Shown here: piece by piece, positions 42,188-51,879 of the stretch
Position numbering within the stretch: position 1 is the first letter of the stretch
Layout: the number at the start of each line of letters is the position of its first letter
Assembly: GCF_963677125.1 (NCBI RefSeq)
Contig: NZ_OY781882.1
Span: forward strand, 1,124,501 to 1,188,500
Direction: 5' to 3'
DNA from: an uncultured Desulfobacter sp.
Lineage (GTDB): Bacteria; Desulfobacterota; Desulfobacteria; Desulfobacterales; Desulfobacteraceae
DNA length: 64,000 nt
Translations under genes and position numbers: made by a program
Notes under the pieces: model-generated
What the model saw: the letters and a program-made list of their open reading frames with translations, nothing else
What the model was told of the DNA's origin: nothing
Database searches by the model: none

Positions 42188-43816
42188 ATGAGCCCGGCTG
42201 GTTTGCTGTATCCAGATGATTCTTCCATTAAAAACCTTCATGCAAAACTAACACAAGCGTCCCAGGATCTTAATAGACCGGATCACCATTTGCGCAAGCT
42301 TTTAGATCGCCCGGGACGGTTTTTTGATTTTAGTATCGGCATTGACGGCTTTTTAATGGATTTTTCACGTCAGCGGCTTGATAAAAATGCCTTAGCTTTG
42401 CTGCGTGAAGCCCAAGTCTTGTCCAGTGCACTTGAAAAATTTAGAGCAATGACCCAGGGAGAAATCGTAAATCCAACTGAAAACCGGGCGGCACTTCATA
42501 CAGCGGCCCGGGGTTCAGGGCCTTCCCCTCTTTTATTTAAAGAAATTGACGTTAAACAGCAGATGCAACAAGTTAATAAAAAAATAGAGCAATTCTGCCA
42601 ATCAGTTCATGAGGGCAAAATCTGCTCGGCATCCGGCAAACCATTTACACAGGCCGTTGTCATTGGTATAGGCGGATCATATCTTGGGTGTGAGTTTGTT
42701 TACCAGGCCCTGGCAGATTCTGATAGAAAAATGGATCTTTTATTTTTGCCCAACGTGGATATTGATAATTTTGCCCGGGTCATTGAAGCCATTGACAAAG
42801 AGACCACCCTGTGGATTGTCATTTCAAAATCCTATACCACCACAGAAACCATGGCCAACCTCAATCAGGTCAGCACATGGCTAAAAGACCAGAGAATCCG
42901 CCCCGAAGATCACCTGGTCACCATCACGGCTAAGGGAAGTCCGGGTGACGATCCCGATACACCGGTGCTTGAATCCTTTTATATGTTTGATTTCATTGGC
43001 GGCAGGTATTCGGTATCCTCGGCAGTGGGCGGGCTGCCTTTGAGTCTGGCGCTTGGCTATGACATTTTTCAACGCTTTCTGGACGGCTGCAGAATAATGG
43101 ACACCCATGTACTGGAAAGTCTCCCGGAAAACAATATCGCCCTAACCGCGGCCCTGATTTCCATTTGGAACACCCTGTACATGGGATATCCGGCCCAGGC
43201 CATTATTCCCTATGCATCAAGGTTGGCTCGGCTCAGCCCCCATGTCCAGCAGCTTTATATGGAAAGCCTGGGCAAGTCCGTCTCCCCAAAAGGACAGATC
43301 TTAAGCCAACCGGCCGGGACTATAATTTTTGGAGAACCCGGCACCAATGCCCAGCACTCGTTTTTTCAACTCGCCCACCAGGGAAAAGCCTTTCCCATTG
43401 ATTTTATCGGCGTAAAATCGCCTGGCTATTCAGGGCTTCAGGCAATGTCTAAAGGGGTGAGCAATCACCAAGAACTGTGGGCTAATCTTTTGGCCCAGGC
43501 CGGAGCACTTGCCCTAGGCCGAAGCGGTGAAGACCCAGCCAGAAATTTTGACGGTAACCGGCCCTCAACAATAATAACTATTGATAATTTAAACCCCGAA
43601 AGTGTTGGTATGCTGCTCTCCTTTTACGAAGCCAGAACCGTACTTGAAGGTTTTATTCTCGGGGTAAACCCCTTTGACCAGTTTGGTGTGGAACTGGGCA
43701 AGGTCATGGCCGGAGATATTCGAAAGGAAATGGCAGCAAAAAATCAGGATCCCTCATATACCTTTGCCTGTAAATCACAAACGGATAATTTCTACCTGGA
43801 TCTGTTGTTCCGGTAA
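42188..43816 (+). CDS. pgi: Glucose-6-phosphate isomerase
   Basis: I place the start at 42188, after AAGGAGA; a frame from 42170 adds six unlikely residues. The 542-residue protein has the family motifs AVVIGIGGSYLGCEF near 160, a SIS-type phosphosugar-binding region with IVISKSYTTTETMANL, and GTNAQHSFFQLAHQG near 385 holding the catalytic His. It interconverts glucose 6-phosphate and fructose 6-phosphate. Together with nearby glmM it supplies hexosamine precursors. It is convergent with fabH. Confidence 0.95.
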   Translation: MSPAGLLYPDDSSIKNLHAKLTQASQDLNRPDHHLRKLLDRPGRFFDFSIGIDGFLMDFSRQRLDKNALALLREAQVLSSALEKFRAMTQGEIVNPTENRAALHTAARGSGPSPLLFKEIDVKQQMQQVNKKIEQFCQSVHEGKICSASGKPFTQAVVIGIGGSYLGCEFVYQALADSDRKMDLLFLPNVDIDNFARVIEAIDKETTLWIVISKSYTTTETMANLNQVSTWLKDQRIRPEDHLVTITAKGSPGDDPDTPVLESFYMFDFIGGRYSVSSAVGGLPLSLALGYDIFQRFLDGCRIMDTHVLESLPENNIALTAALISIWNTLYMGYPAQAIIPYASRLARLSPHVQQLYMESLGKSVSPKGQILSQPAGTIIFGEPGTNAQHSFFQLAHQGKAFPIDFIGVKSPGYSGLQAMSKGVSNHQELWANLLAQAGALALGRSGEDPARNFDGNRPSTIITIDNLNPESVGMLLSFYEARTVLEGFILGVNPFDQFGVELGKVMAGDIRKEMAAKNQDPSYTFACKSQTDNFYLDLLFR

Positions 43817-43841
43817 CGATTTGACTACGTTGTCGTGGGCT

Positions 43842-43895
43842 TAATCCTAATCTTGCGCCAAACGATGAATTCGAGCTCGAGCAAGATTAGGATTA
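43842..43895. repeat. 15-bp perfect inverted repeat between pgi and fabH
   Basis: TAATCCTAATCTTGC (43842-43856) mirrors GCAAGATTAGGATTA (43881-43895) around a 24-base loop that itself holds TTCGAGCTCGAG. There is no T run. It lies between convergent genes and could slow or end both transcripts, or be a mobile palindrome. Confidence 0.6.
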
Positions 43896-43912
43896 CGAGT
43901 AGACAAAATAAA

Positions 43913-44926
43913 TCAGGGGAATTTATAGAGGGAAGCCCCCCAGGTGAGCCCTGCACCAAGACCGGTAAAAAGGACAACATCTCCGGATTTTCCGATACGA
44001 CCGATTTCAATGGCTTCATGAAGTGCTAAAGGGATGCTGGCGGCCGTGGTGTTGCCGTATTTTTCAATATTATGGAAAATTTTATCTTCGGGCAATTTGA
44101 GAAATTGGCCAAAGGCTTGGTTAATGCGCTTATTGGCCTGGTGGGGTATGATCAAATCAACATCAGACAATTCCATGCCTGCTTTTTCCAATACCTCCTT
44201 GGTTACTTTGGGCAACATGCGCACAGCTTTTTTAAATATGGCAGGACCGTCCATGAACGGGAAATATCGGGGATCATCAGTGGAAATACCATCAGGCAAC
44301 CGTTTTATAAGATTGGAGGCAGGCAGTTCGGTTTTTAAGGCCTCTGCAAAGTGGCCGTCTGCATGCAAGGCCGATGCAATCAGGCCTACATTGTCATCTG
44401 TATCCACCGCTTCAATACATAAGGCTGCGGCACCATCGCCGAAAATCACCGTGACATCTCGTCCCCGGGTGGATTTGTCAAGTCCTGTTGAATGGACTTC
44501 GGCACCGACCAAAAGAATTTTTGAGGCGAGCCCTGATTTGATATAGGAATCCGCTGTCGCAAATCCGTACAAAAATCCGGTGCATTGCTGGCGTATATCA
44601 AGGGCAGGCGTGGCGTTCAGCTCAAGATTTCGAGCAAGAAGACAACCGCCTCCTGGGAACATAATATCCGGACTTAAAGTGGCAAAAATGATAAAATCCA
44701 GATCTTTGGGACACCAACCCGCTTTTTCAAGTGCCATGCGGGCGGCATGGGTGCCTAAGTCCGATGCACCACAAATATCTTCTTCAGTGACCCAGTGTCG
44801 CTGGTGGATGCCGGTTCGCTGTCGGATCCATTCATCTGAAGTATCCATGAATTCAGTCAGATCCTGATTAGTGACAATATGGGGTGGTACAAAGAAGCCT
44901 GAGCCCCTGATAATTGATTTTTTCAT
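43913..44926 (-). CDS. fabH: 3-oxoacyl-[acyl-carrier-protein] synthase III family protein
   Basis: The protein has 337 residues. The catalytic triad is visible: Cys in LDIRQQCTGFLYG near residue 113, His in IIPHQANKRIN near 263, and Asn in YGNTTAASIPLALHEA near 293. FabH condenses acetyl-CoA with malonyl-ACP to start fatty-acid synthesis. Related KAS III enzymes make other thioester-derived products. It stands alone without other fab genes, so a non-housekeeping role is possible. The C-terminus, GAGLTWGASLYKFP, is normal for the family. Confidence 0.88.
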   Translation of the reverse strand: MKKSIIRGSGFFVPPHIVTNQDLTEFMDTSDEWIRQRTGIHQRHWVTEEDICGASDLGTHAARMALEKAGWCPKDLDFIIFATLSPDIMFPGGGCLLARNLELNATPALDIRQQCTGFLYGFATADSYIKSGLASKILLVGAEVHSTGLDKSTRGRDVTVIFGDGAAALCIEAVDTDDNVGLIASALHADGHFAEALKTELPASNLIKRLPDGISTDDPRYFPFMDGPAIFKKAVRMLPKVTKEVLEKAGMELSDVDLIIPHQANKRINQAFGQFLKLPEDKIFHNIEKYGNTTAASIPLALHEAIEIGRIGKSGDVVLFTGLGAGLTWGASLYKFP

Positions 44927-45192
44927 TAAATTTCCTTGTTACTATGTAGATTCAAAACAGCAGAACGTTTCTGTCTGATGCCTGGAATTTTTCAGGCTCA
45001 AATGCAAATCCAAATTTATAATATGAATTTAATTTTAAGGCAAGGCAGTTAAAACCGTACGTCATTCTGTGGCTGTTTTGCCTAAGGAAGTGGATAATTT
45101 TTTTCACACATATATTTTTTTTCTTGCATATTCCAGGAAAATTGAGATAAGGACATAAGGTACTATTCATTTTCATTGACAAAGAGGCTGAT

Positions 45193-45576
45193 ATGGAAAA
45201 CCCGGCTCGACTTCTGATCGTGGACGATAACGAAGACATCCTATCCACTTTTTATGAATTTTTTAACTCCCTTGGGTATGAGGTTAAAACTGCGGTAGAC
45301 GGATTTGCCGCTTTAAAAATTCTGCGGGATAAACCCGATTATTTTCAATGCCTGATCACAGACCTTGTCATGCCCAACATCAGTGGTGTCGGGTTAATTT
45401 CTATTGTAAAAAATGAATATCCCAATCTTAGAACCATTGCCATGACTGGGTATGGAGATCATCCCGGGGCCCTTGCATCTGAAGCCCAAGCTGATATTGT
45501 TATTTTTAAACCTGTTGACCTATTTAAAATTGAACGCAAAGTTGCCGAGCTCATAGGCCGTAAAAAAGAAGATTAA
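45193..45576 (+). CDS. Stand-alone response regulator receiver
   Basis: The protein has 127 residues, a single receiver domain: acidic pair in LIVDDNED near 11, phospho-acceptor Asp in CLITDLVMPNISG near 57, Thr in IAMTGYGD near 85, and Lys-Pro in IFKPVD near 107. There is no output domain. It lies 22 bases before a sigma-54 activator that lacks its own receiver, so the two may be a split NtrC-type regulator or partners in a phosphorelay. No kinase gene is adjacent. Confidence 0.9.
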   Translation: MENPARLLIVDDNEDILSTFYEFFNSLGYEVKTAVDGFAALKILRDKPDYFQCLITDLVMPNISGVGLISIVKNEYPNLRTIAMTGYGDHPGALASEAQADIVIFKPVDLFKIERKVAELIGRKKED

Positions 45577-45598
45577 GAAAAGAGAGCGTTATCGTATT

Positions 45599-46699
45599 AT
45601 GACTTCACCAACCCCGTTGATAGGCGTTTCCAGCCCCATGCTGAAAATAAAGGAACTGATCAACCATGTCGCCCAAACCAGTCTGAATATCCTGATCACA
45701 GGAGAGACGGGTGTTGGAAAGGAAGTGGTTGCCCAGAGCCTGCATGCTGAATCGAATCGGTCCAAAAATAGTTTTGTAAAAATAAATTGTGCAGCCTTAC
45801 CTGAAACCCTTCTGGAATCAGAACTGTACGGGTATGAAAAAGGCGCTTTTACCGGGGCACACAAAAAACGCTATGGTAAATTTTTGACAGCAGACAAGGG
45901 TGTTCTTTTTCTTGACGAAATTGGGGATATGCCACTTAGCCTTCAATCAAAAATGCTCCACGTACTCCAAAGCGGCGAGTTTTCTCCCTTGGGGTCAGAC
46001 CAGGATTTTAAAACCGATGTCTGGGTCATTGCAGCAACCAACCAGTGTCTTGAAGAAAATATAAAAAATAAAACCTTTAGAGAGGATCTTTTTTATCGGC
46101 TTAATATTATAAAAATAGACATCCCCCCCCTCCGTGAACGCCCCGAGGATATTCCCGCCCTCATCGAATATTATTATAAAAAATACTTGCCGGAACATCC
46201 CAACATTCAGGCTGAAAGGCCTGATAAACAGATTATGGAAAGGCTTTGCCGTTATCACTGGCCAGGCAATGTGCGCCAGCTGCAAAATTGTATAAAAAAA
46301 CAGATGGTGCTCAATTCCTGGGACAAAATTTTTGACGAGTTGCCCAATGACGCATACATTACCGGGAAATCGTCTTCGGAAAACACCTCCCAGGGTCAAT
46401 TGCCCGGTTCCGGTATGTATTCGCCTGAGTATAAACTTGAGAACGACCCTGGAAACCGTCGACTGAGGATCATTTCAGAATTTGTTGATCTGTCCACAAG
46501 TTCTGAAAAATTATTTGAAGACATCTCTTTGAAAAAAATAAAAAAACTTGCCTCTGACAAGGTGGAAAAGGAAGTGATCATTTTTGTGCTGGAAAAAGTG
46601 GGGTGGAACCGATCCAAAGCCGCAAAAATTTTAAAAGTATCCTACAAGACCCTGTTGTATAAAATGAGCGAATTCGATGTGAATCCGCCCATCAGTTAG
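45599..46699 (+). CDS. Sigma-54-dependent transcriptional activator without a receiver domain
   Basis: The protein has 366 residues. It begins directly with the AAA+ domain: Walker A GETGVGKEVVAQ near residue 33, the sigma-54 contact loop GAFTGA near 83, and Walker B GVLFLDEIGDMP near 105. The C-terminus has a Fis-type helix-turn-helix (WNRSKAAKILKVSYKTLLYKM, about 337-357). It opens sigma-54 promoters. With no N-terminal domain of its own, control probably comes from the receiver encoded just upstream or another partner. Targets are unknown. Confidence 0.93.
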   Translation: MTSPTPLIGVSSPMLKIKELINHVAQTSLNILITGETGVGKEVVAQSLHAESNRSKNSFVKINCAALPETLLESELYGYEKGAFTGAHKKRYGKFLTADKGVLFLDEIGDMPLSLQSKMLHVLQSGEFSPLGSDQDFKTDVWVIAATNQCLEENIKNKTFREDLFYRLNIIKIDIPPLRERPEDIPALIEYYYKKYLPEHPNIQAERPDKQIMERLCRYHWPGNVRQLQNCIKKQMVLNSWDKIFDELPNDAYITGKSSSENTSQGQLPGSGMYSPEYKLENDPGNRRLRIISEFVDLSTSSEKLFEDISLKKIKKLASDKVEKEVIIFVLEKVGWNRSKAAKILKVSYKTLLYKMSEFDVNPPIS

Positions 46700-46708
46700 A
46701 GCTCCTCT

Positions 46709-47917
46709 TTATTTACAAAAAGGGATGAATGCGCAAATTATGGCGTCTACCGCCGTAGACAACACTTTTTTGGGGCAGGCAATGTTTATACGCTCAAATC
46801 CGGCCCCGCTCTGTCCAAACCAGTTACCGTGATCAAGGGCTATACCGGCTTTCTCCTCAATAATCTCAATGAGTTGTTTCGGCGGCAATTGTAAAGGATT
46901 AAAATCAATCCACGGCAAATAGGTCGCCTCAAGGTCAAACACCCGAACACCCGGCAGTTCTTTTTCAATCCTTTCTTTAAGATATAAATAATTATCATAA
47001 ATATAGCGAATCAAGTCACATAGCCAAGGCTCCCCACCTTCATAAGCAGCCCGGGCGGCAATGGCACCAAATAGATTGGAGGTACCTGTTGAATTCAAGC
47101 CAAGACAATTAAAAAAACTGCCGATTTCATGGCGATATGATTCGTTGGAAATGACCAGGCAGGAATGGGCCAGTCCTGCCAGATTAAAGGTTTTTGAAGC
47201 CGCAACTGCAGCAATGGAGCTTTGCGTTAATTCAGTAGAGATGGATTGATAACTGGTATGTTTAAATCCGGGCATGACCAGATCACAATGAATTTCATCG
47301 GCAAAAACCAGGACGTTGTTTTTCAGGCAGATAGTCCCAAAACGTTCAAGCTCGTCGCGCTGCCAGACCCTTCCCACAGGATTGTGCGGTGAACACAGGA
47401 TGGCGAGTTTCACTCTTGGATCCCGGGTCTTTTCTTCCAGATCGTTAAAATCCATATCATATCGATACTGATTCAGCATCAAGGGATTTTCAACCACTTG
47501 CCTGCCATTGGTATGAATGGCCTGGGCAAAGGGATAGTACACCGGCGGCTGAATCAAAACGCCATCACCGGGTTTGGTAAAGCACTGAATCAGGTAGTGT
47601 ACCGCGGGCACAATCCCCGGCGTATTGACAATCGAATTTTTTTGGATCTGCCATCCATGCCGCCGTTCAAACCAATTAATCAATGCGTCATTGTGCCGGC
47701 TGTCATTCAGGCTGTACCCGAAAACTTTGTGGGACAGGCGTTGTTCCATGGCATTGAAAATCACATCAGGACACGCAAAATCCATGTCTGCCACCCATAG
47801 CGGCAGTAGATTTCCCCGCCCTTTGCCGAATTTTTGCTCAAGAACAGATGATTCCCATTTTACCGAGCCTGTGTTGCTTCTGTCTATGACTTGATTAAAA
47901 TTCCATTGGTCTTTCAT
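46709..47917 (-). CDS. MalY/PatB-type PLP-dependent aminotransferase or cystathionine beta-lyase
   Basis: The protein has 402 residues of PLP fold type I. The start, NFNQVIDRSNTGSVKWE followed by LPLWVADMDFACPDVI, is typical of MalY/PatB. The PLP-binding Lys is in AVAASKTFNLAGLAHS near residue 240, and CSPHNPVGRVW holds the conserved Asn-Pro. Such enzymes split cystathionine to homocysteine or act as aminotransferases. The gene lies 20 bases after lpdA on the same strand, suggesting one operon, perhaps for amino-acid breakdown. The substrate is not shown by sequence. Confidence 0.85.
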   Translation of the reverse strand: MKDQWNFNQVIDRSNTGSVKWESSVLEQKFGKGRGNLLPLWVADMDFACPDVIFNAMEQRLSHKVFGYSLNDSRHNDALINWFERRHGWQIQKNSIVNTPGIVPAVHYLIQCFTKPGDGVLIQPPVYYPFAQAIHTNGRQVVENPLMLNQYRYDMDFNDLEEKTRDPRVKLAILCSPHNPVGRVWQRDELERFGTICLKNNVLVFADEIHCDLVMPGFKHTSYQSISTELTQSSIAAVAASKTFNLAGLAHSCLVISNESYRHEIGSFFNCLGLNSTGTSNLFGAIAARAAYEGGEPWLCDLIRYIYDNYLYLKERIEKELPGVRVFDLEATYLPWIDFNPLQLPPKQLIEIIEEKAGIALDHGNWFGQSGAGFERINIACPKKVLSTAVDAIICAFIPFCK

Positions 47918-47936
47918 TTTACAACCTCATCTTCGA

Positions 47937-49376
47937 CTACCCATGCAGCGGGGTACCCAATATTTTCAAGGATGCCTCTCCCATAATTTCAGCCAGCGTG
48001 GGATGGGCGTGTATGGTGTGCGCCAGATCCGTTGCGGTTAATCCATTGCGGACGGCCAGGGTGGCTTCGGCAATCAGATCCGTGGCATGGGGGCCTGTCA
48101 TATGCACACCTATCACTTTGCCCGATGCCTTTTCCACAATCATTTTTGCCTCCCCTGCAATCTCATCAATGGCATGGGCTTTTCCCAACGACCTAAAATT
48201 TACCACTGCCGTTTCAATGTCTATCTCCTGTTCCAGAGCCTGTGTTTCCGTTAATCCAACCGTGCCTATTTCAGGCATGGTAAAAATGGCCCCGGGCACG
48301 GCATCATAAGACATGGCGGTTTTAGGTCTTTCAGTCTGTCCGCAGGCGTTCTCTGCCGCCACAAGACCTTCATGGTAGGCCACATGGGCCAGCATTATGT
48401 GAGCAGGGCCAAGAATGTCACCGATGGCATACACATTGTCGACACAGGTCTGCAGGTACTCGTTCACGGCAATCCATCCATTCTTGTCAGTTTTAAGGCC
48501 GATATTTTCAAGGCCCAATTCCTTTGCTAAAGAGCTTCTGCCGATACACACGGCCATGACATCCGTATCAATTTTTTTTATTTTCAATTTACCGGTCGGC
48601 TTGGTGAATGGACTGACATCCAGGAAAACATCAAGCCCCTCGCTTTTGTGTTCAGCCCGTGACACAATGGTATCCGTGAATACTTTTATTTTTCGTTTTT
48701 TCATTTCACGCAACAGCAGCTTTGAGCAGGATTCGTCTACGCCCGGCAAAGGGAGCACCCTGTCCATGGCCTCCACAATAGTCACCTTGGTGCCAAGAGC
48801 ACTGAAGATAAAGGCAAATTCACACCCAATCACCCCGCCCCCGACAATGGTTAAAGATTTTGGAATGTAATCCAATGACAAAAGATCATTGGACGACAGG
48901 ATGCTTTTATGGTCAAAAGGAAATTCCGAAACGTCCATGGGTACCGTACCGGCTGCAATGATCAGCTTGTCGTATGCCAGGGAGATGGAATCTTCCCGGT
49001 CACAAATCACTTCGACTTTGCCCGGCGCAACAATTTTAGCACGGCCCATGACAACATTTACGCCTGCCTTTTCAAGAAGCCCTGAAAGCCCTTTTCTCTG
49101 CCCTTCGAGCACTTTTTCCTTTCGCTGCATTAAAACGCCGATATCTGGGCTGATGGTTCCTGATATCTTAATTCCCATACCTTCGGCTTTAAGACAGTTA
49201 AGCAGCAAATCTGCTGAATTTTTCATTATTTTTGACGGGATACAACCGTGATTAAGACAGGTTCCTCCCAAATTTTCTTTTTCAATCAAGGTCACCTGGG
49301 CCCCAAGGCCGGCTGATCTCAGTGCGGCAACATAACCGCCGGGACCTGCGCCAATGATAACGATATGTTCAGCCAT
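47937..49376 (-). CDS. lpdA: Dihydrolipoyl dehydrogenase
   Basis: The protein has 479 residues. The FAD-binding GAGPGGYVAALRSAGLG is at the N-terminus, and the redox-active disulfide is in GGTCLNHGCIPSK near 39-51. An NAD-binding GGGVIGCEFAFIF motif is near 178, and the catalytic His-Glu pair is in TIHAHPTLAEIMGE near 460. It reoxidises dihydrolipoamide. It is divergent from the Lrp-gcv cluster, so it is probably the L-protein of glycine cleavage. Nothing suggests a defect. Confidence 0.96.
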   Translation of the reverse strand: MAEHIVIIGAGPGGYVAALRSAGLGAQVTLIEKENLGGTCLNHGCIPSKIMKNSADLLLNCLKAEGMGIKISGTISPDIGVLMQRKEKVLEGQRKGLSGLLEKAGVNVVMGRAKIVAPGKVEVICDREDSISLAYDKLIIAAGTVPMDVSEFPFDHKSILSSNDLLSLDYIPKSLTIVGGGVIGCEFAFIFSALGTKVTIVEAMDRVLPLPGVDESCSKLLLREMKKRKIKVFTDTIVSRAEHKSEGLDVFLDVSPFTKPTGKLKIKKIDTDVMAVCIGRSSLAKELGLENIGLKTDKNGWIAVNEYLQTCVDNVYAIGDILGPAHIMLAHVAYHEGLVAAENACGQTERPKTAMSYDAVPGAIFTMPEIGTVGLTETQALEQEIDIETAVVNFRSLGKAHAIDEIAGEAKMIVEKASGKVIGVHMTGPHATDLIAEATLAVRNGLTATDLAHTIHAHPTLAEIMGEASLKILGTPLHG

Positions 49377-49588
49377 ATGTTTCCTCGTTAATGCTGATTA
49401 ATGATAATTGCAAATTACATTAGAATTTGAATAAAATATATATGGTTTCATAAATTTTTTCCAAATATATTTTAAATTTCTTCAAAAAAGCAGTTTTTAT
49501 GTTTGACTATCTACCCTAGGTAAGATACTTATTATCCCAATAAAGGATTTCATAAATATTTTCACAAAAAATTTACGCAAAAGAACAA

Positions 49589-50032
49589 ATGAAAATTGAT
49601 GACACCAATATCAATATTATCAGAGAACTCAAAGAAGGTAAAAAACCCTTTAAAAAAATAGCCGAAAAGCTGGGTGTTACTGAAAACACCGTACGGGCAA
49701 GGGTTCTTAAACTTCAAGAAGAGGGCGTACTTGAGTTCTGCGGTCTTGTAGATCCGGCCAAACTGCCGGGCCATAGAAGTGTGATCGTGGGCATTAAGTT
49801 GTCCGAGACAAACCTGGTGGAAAAAGGCGAAGAGATCAGTCGCCTGAAAGGTGTCGTGTCCGTGTCAGTGGTCACAGGGCGATATGATCTTATGGTGCAG
49901 GTTTTGTTTAAAGAAGGATTTGATCTGCTTGAATTTTACACCGAGGAAGTTTCAAAAATTGACGGGATAGATTCCGTTGAAACGTTTGTGGTTTACAAAT
50001 CATACAACCTGAAAGTGCCCTACATTTTTTAA
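49589..50032 (+). CDS. Lrp/AsnC-family transcriptional regulator
   Basis: The protein has 147 residues. An N-terminal helix-turn-helix (about 5-50: INIIRELKEGKKPFKKIAEKLGVTENTVRARV) is followed by the RAM ligand-binding domain (about 62-140) with VVSVSVVTGRYDLMVQVL. It probably senses an amino acid and controls the gcv genes that start 31 bases after its stop. The divergent gap 49377-49588 is AT-rich, shows no riboswitch that I recognise, and would hold its operator. Confidence 0.9.
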   Translation: MKIDDTNINIIRELKEGKKPFKKIAEKLGVTENTVRARVLKLQEEGVLEFCGLVDPAKLPGHRSVIVGIKLSETNLVEKGEEISRLKGVVSVSVVTGRYDLMVQVLFKEGFDLLEFYTEEVSKIDGIDSVETFVVYKSYNLKVPYIF

Positions 50033-50062
50033 ACTCAATCATTAAGTTTTAGGGAGTTTGTC

Positions 50063-51307
50063 ATGGCTAATAATCTAAAAAAGACACCATTAAATGCATG
50101 GCACCGGAATGCCGGAGCCAATATGGCTGATTTCGGCGGATTTGACATGCCGTTATGGTATGACACAGGGGTGAAAAATGAGCACATTGCCGTGCTTGCA
50201 TCCGCAGGAATGTTTGATACATCCCATATGGACTGCATCCAGGTCCAGGGGAACGATGCCCCTATCTTGCTTGATTTCTGTTTCACAAGGCAAATAAGCG
50301 ATTTATCGTTGGGGCGATGTGTTTACGGCGCATTTTTAGATGCCAAGGGACACTGCATTGACGATGCCATTGTTTATAAATTTTCTGATGTCAACTTCAT
50401 GGTTTGTGTCAATGCAGGGATGGGGGGAGCAATAACAACTCATCTGATTTCACACAGTGAGGCAAAATCTGTAGAAGTAAAAGATCTATCTGACCAGCTT
50501 GCCAAAGTGGATGTCCAAGGCAAAAATGCATTAAAAATCGTATCCGGCCTGATCAAGGACAAAGAAAAGGTTTTTGACAAAATGCCTTATTTTTCCTTCA
50601 AAGGCAATCTGGACCCTGACGCCTCTGATAAGGTAACGCTTATAGATGGGACGCCTGTTATTGTGTCACGGACCGGGTACACCGGAGAATTTGGTTTTGA
50701 AATTTTCATTGCGCCCGATGAGGTTGAAAAATTGTGGGCCAATCTTCTGGATGCAGGCTCCCCCTATGCCCTGATACCTTGCGGCCTTGGTGCCAGGGAT
50801 TCTTTAAGGGCCGGTGCATGCCTGCCCCTGTCCCACCAGGATATTGGACATTTTCCCTTCATCAATCACCCCTGGGAATTCGCCCTGCCCTTTAAAGCAG
50901 GTACACGGCAGTTTACCAAGACATTTTTAGGGAGCCAGAGCCTGATAAACCTGGAACAGCCCTCCTTTACCTATGCCTTTGTCGGTGATTCTTTAAGAAA
51001 GGTCGGTGCAGGCGACAAGGGCCGGGTGCTTACCGAGCAGGGTGAAGATATTGGCAAAGTACTGACCTGCGCAACAGACATGGGGATCTTTTGGCATGAA
51101 GATAAAATCGTGAGCATTAACACGCCTAACCTGCCCCCGGATATTAAAATTAAGGGGCTTGCATGCGGATTTGTGATGGTCAATCAGGCCCTTGACATGG
51201 GTACCCGGTTGACCCTTGCTGAAGGCAAGCGCAAAATCGGGGTTCAACTTGTTTCAGATGTTAGGCCGGATAGGACAGCAAGGCTTGCAATCAAAAATTT
51301 CAAATAG
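50063..51307 (+). CDS. gcvT: Glycine cleavage system T-protein (aminomethyltransferase)
   Basis: The protein has 414 residues, slightly longer than usual. Family features are MADFGGFDMPLWYDTG and AGMFDTSHMD near the N-terminus, VSRTGYTGEFGFEIF near 215 and LGARDSLRAGACLPL near 255. It transfers the methylene group from the aminomethyl-lipoyl H-protein to tetrahydrofolate and releases ammonia. It is the first enzyme gene of the gcvT-H-PA-PB cluster. A 168-bp gap with a palindromic repeat separates it from gcvH. Confidence 0.93.
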   Translation: MANNLKKTPLNAWHRNAGANMADFGGFDMPLWYDTGVKNEHIAVLASAGMFDTSHMDCIQVQGNDAPILLDFCFTRQISDLSLGRCVYGAFLDAKGHCIDDAIVYKFSDVNFMVCVNAGMGGAITTHLISHSEAKSVEVKDLSDQLAKVDVQGKNALKIVSGLIKDKEKVFDKMPYFSFKGNLDPDASDKVTLIDGTPVIVSRTGYTGEFGFEIFIAPDEVEKLWANLLDAGSPYALIPCGLGARDSLRAGACLPLSHQDIGHFPFINHPWEFALPFKAGTRQFTKTFLGSQSLINLEQPSFTYAFVGDSLRKVGAGDKGRVLTEQGEDIGKVLTCATDMGIFWHEDKIVSINTPNLPPDIKIKGLACGFVMVNQALDMGTRLTLAEGKRKIGVQLVSDVRPDRTARLAIKNFK

Positions 51308-51432
51308 AGTTTGGCCCAAAAGTCACCCACCTGCGGCGTTGCAGACAAATTTGCAATCCTCACAACCATGAGGTTGCTCCGGTTGCAAATTTGTCTGCGC
51401 CTTGCATCTGAGCAACTTTTCGACCAAACACC
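51308..51432 (+). repeat. Variable-arm palindromic repeat, copy C2, inside the gcv operon
   Basis: It begins right after the gcvT stop (AAATAGAGTTTGG). Outer arms GCAGACAAATTTGCAA (51341-51356) and TTGCAAATTTGTCTGC (51383-51398) pair perfectly over 16 bases. Inner arms CAACC (51363-51367) and GGTTG (51372-51376) pair around ATGA. The constant blocks CACCTGCGGCGTTGC, ATCCTCA, GCTCCG and GCGCCTTGCATCTG are shared with copy C3. Confidence 0.8.
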
Positions 51433-51475
51433 AGCACCGTTAATTCTGCAATAAAATAATAAATAAGGAGGCGAT

Positions 51476-51874
51476 ATGAAATCCATTGAAGAATTAAATT
51501 TTCCGTCAGATGTTAGATACACCGATGATCATGAATGGGCAAAGGTTGAAGGTGATCTGGTAACGGTGGGCATTTCTGATTATGCCCAGGACCAGCTTGG
51601 CGAAATTGTCTTTGTGGAAATGCCCGAAATTGGTGACACATTTGGCCAGGGAGATGAGTTTGGCAGTGTGGAATCCGTTAAAGCGGTATCTGAAATTTTT
51701 CTTCCCATTGCAGGTGAAATTGTCGAGGTTAATGAGGAACTTGAAGATGCCCCTGAGCTTGTCAACACCAACTGCTATGATAAAGGTTGGCTTGTCAAAA
51801 TAAAACCCGACGATTTGTCCGAAATGGACAGCCTTAAAGACCAGGCTGCATACCTTGAAATGCTGAAAGGATAA
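51476..51874 (+). CDS. gcvH: Glycine cleavage system H-protein
   Basis: The protein has 132 residues. The lipoyl-attachment Lys lies in FGSVESVKAVSEIF near residue 66, with the typical start RYTDDHEWAKVEGDLVTVGI and end ELVNTNCYDKGWLVKI. It carries the aminomethyl group between P-, T- and L-proteins. A GGAGG-type ribosome site precedes the start. It is followed by gcvPA after five bases. Confidence 0.96.
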   Translation: MKSIEELNFPSDVRYTDDHEWAKVEGDLVTVGISDYAQDQLGEIVFVEMPEIGDTFGQGDEFGSVESVKAVSEIFLPIAGEIVEVNEELEDAPELVNTNCYDKGWLVKIKPDDLSEMDSLKDQAAYLEMLKG

Positions 51875-51879
51875 ATGCC

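Noticed and set aside
43842..43895. Classical terminator for pgi or fabH
   Set aside because: The stem is good, but the loop is 24 bases and neither strand has a T run after it, so it is listed as an inverted repeat only.
49377..49588. Glycine riboswitch before the Lrp-gcv cluster
   Set aside because: I looked for the paired aptamer pattern in the gap and before gcvT and saw only AT-rich DNA; an Lrp-type regulator is a sufficient explanation.
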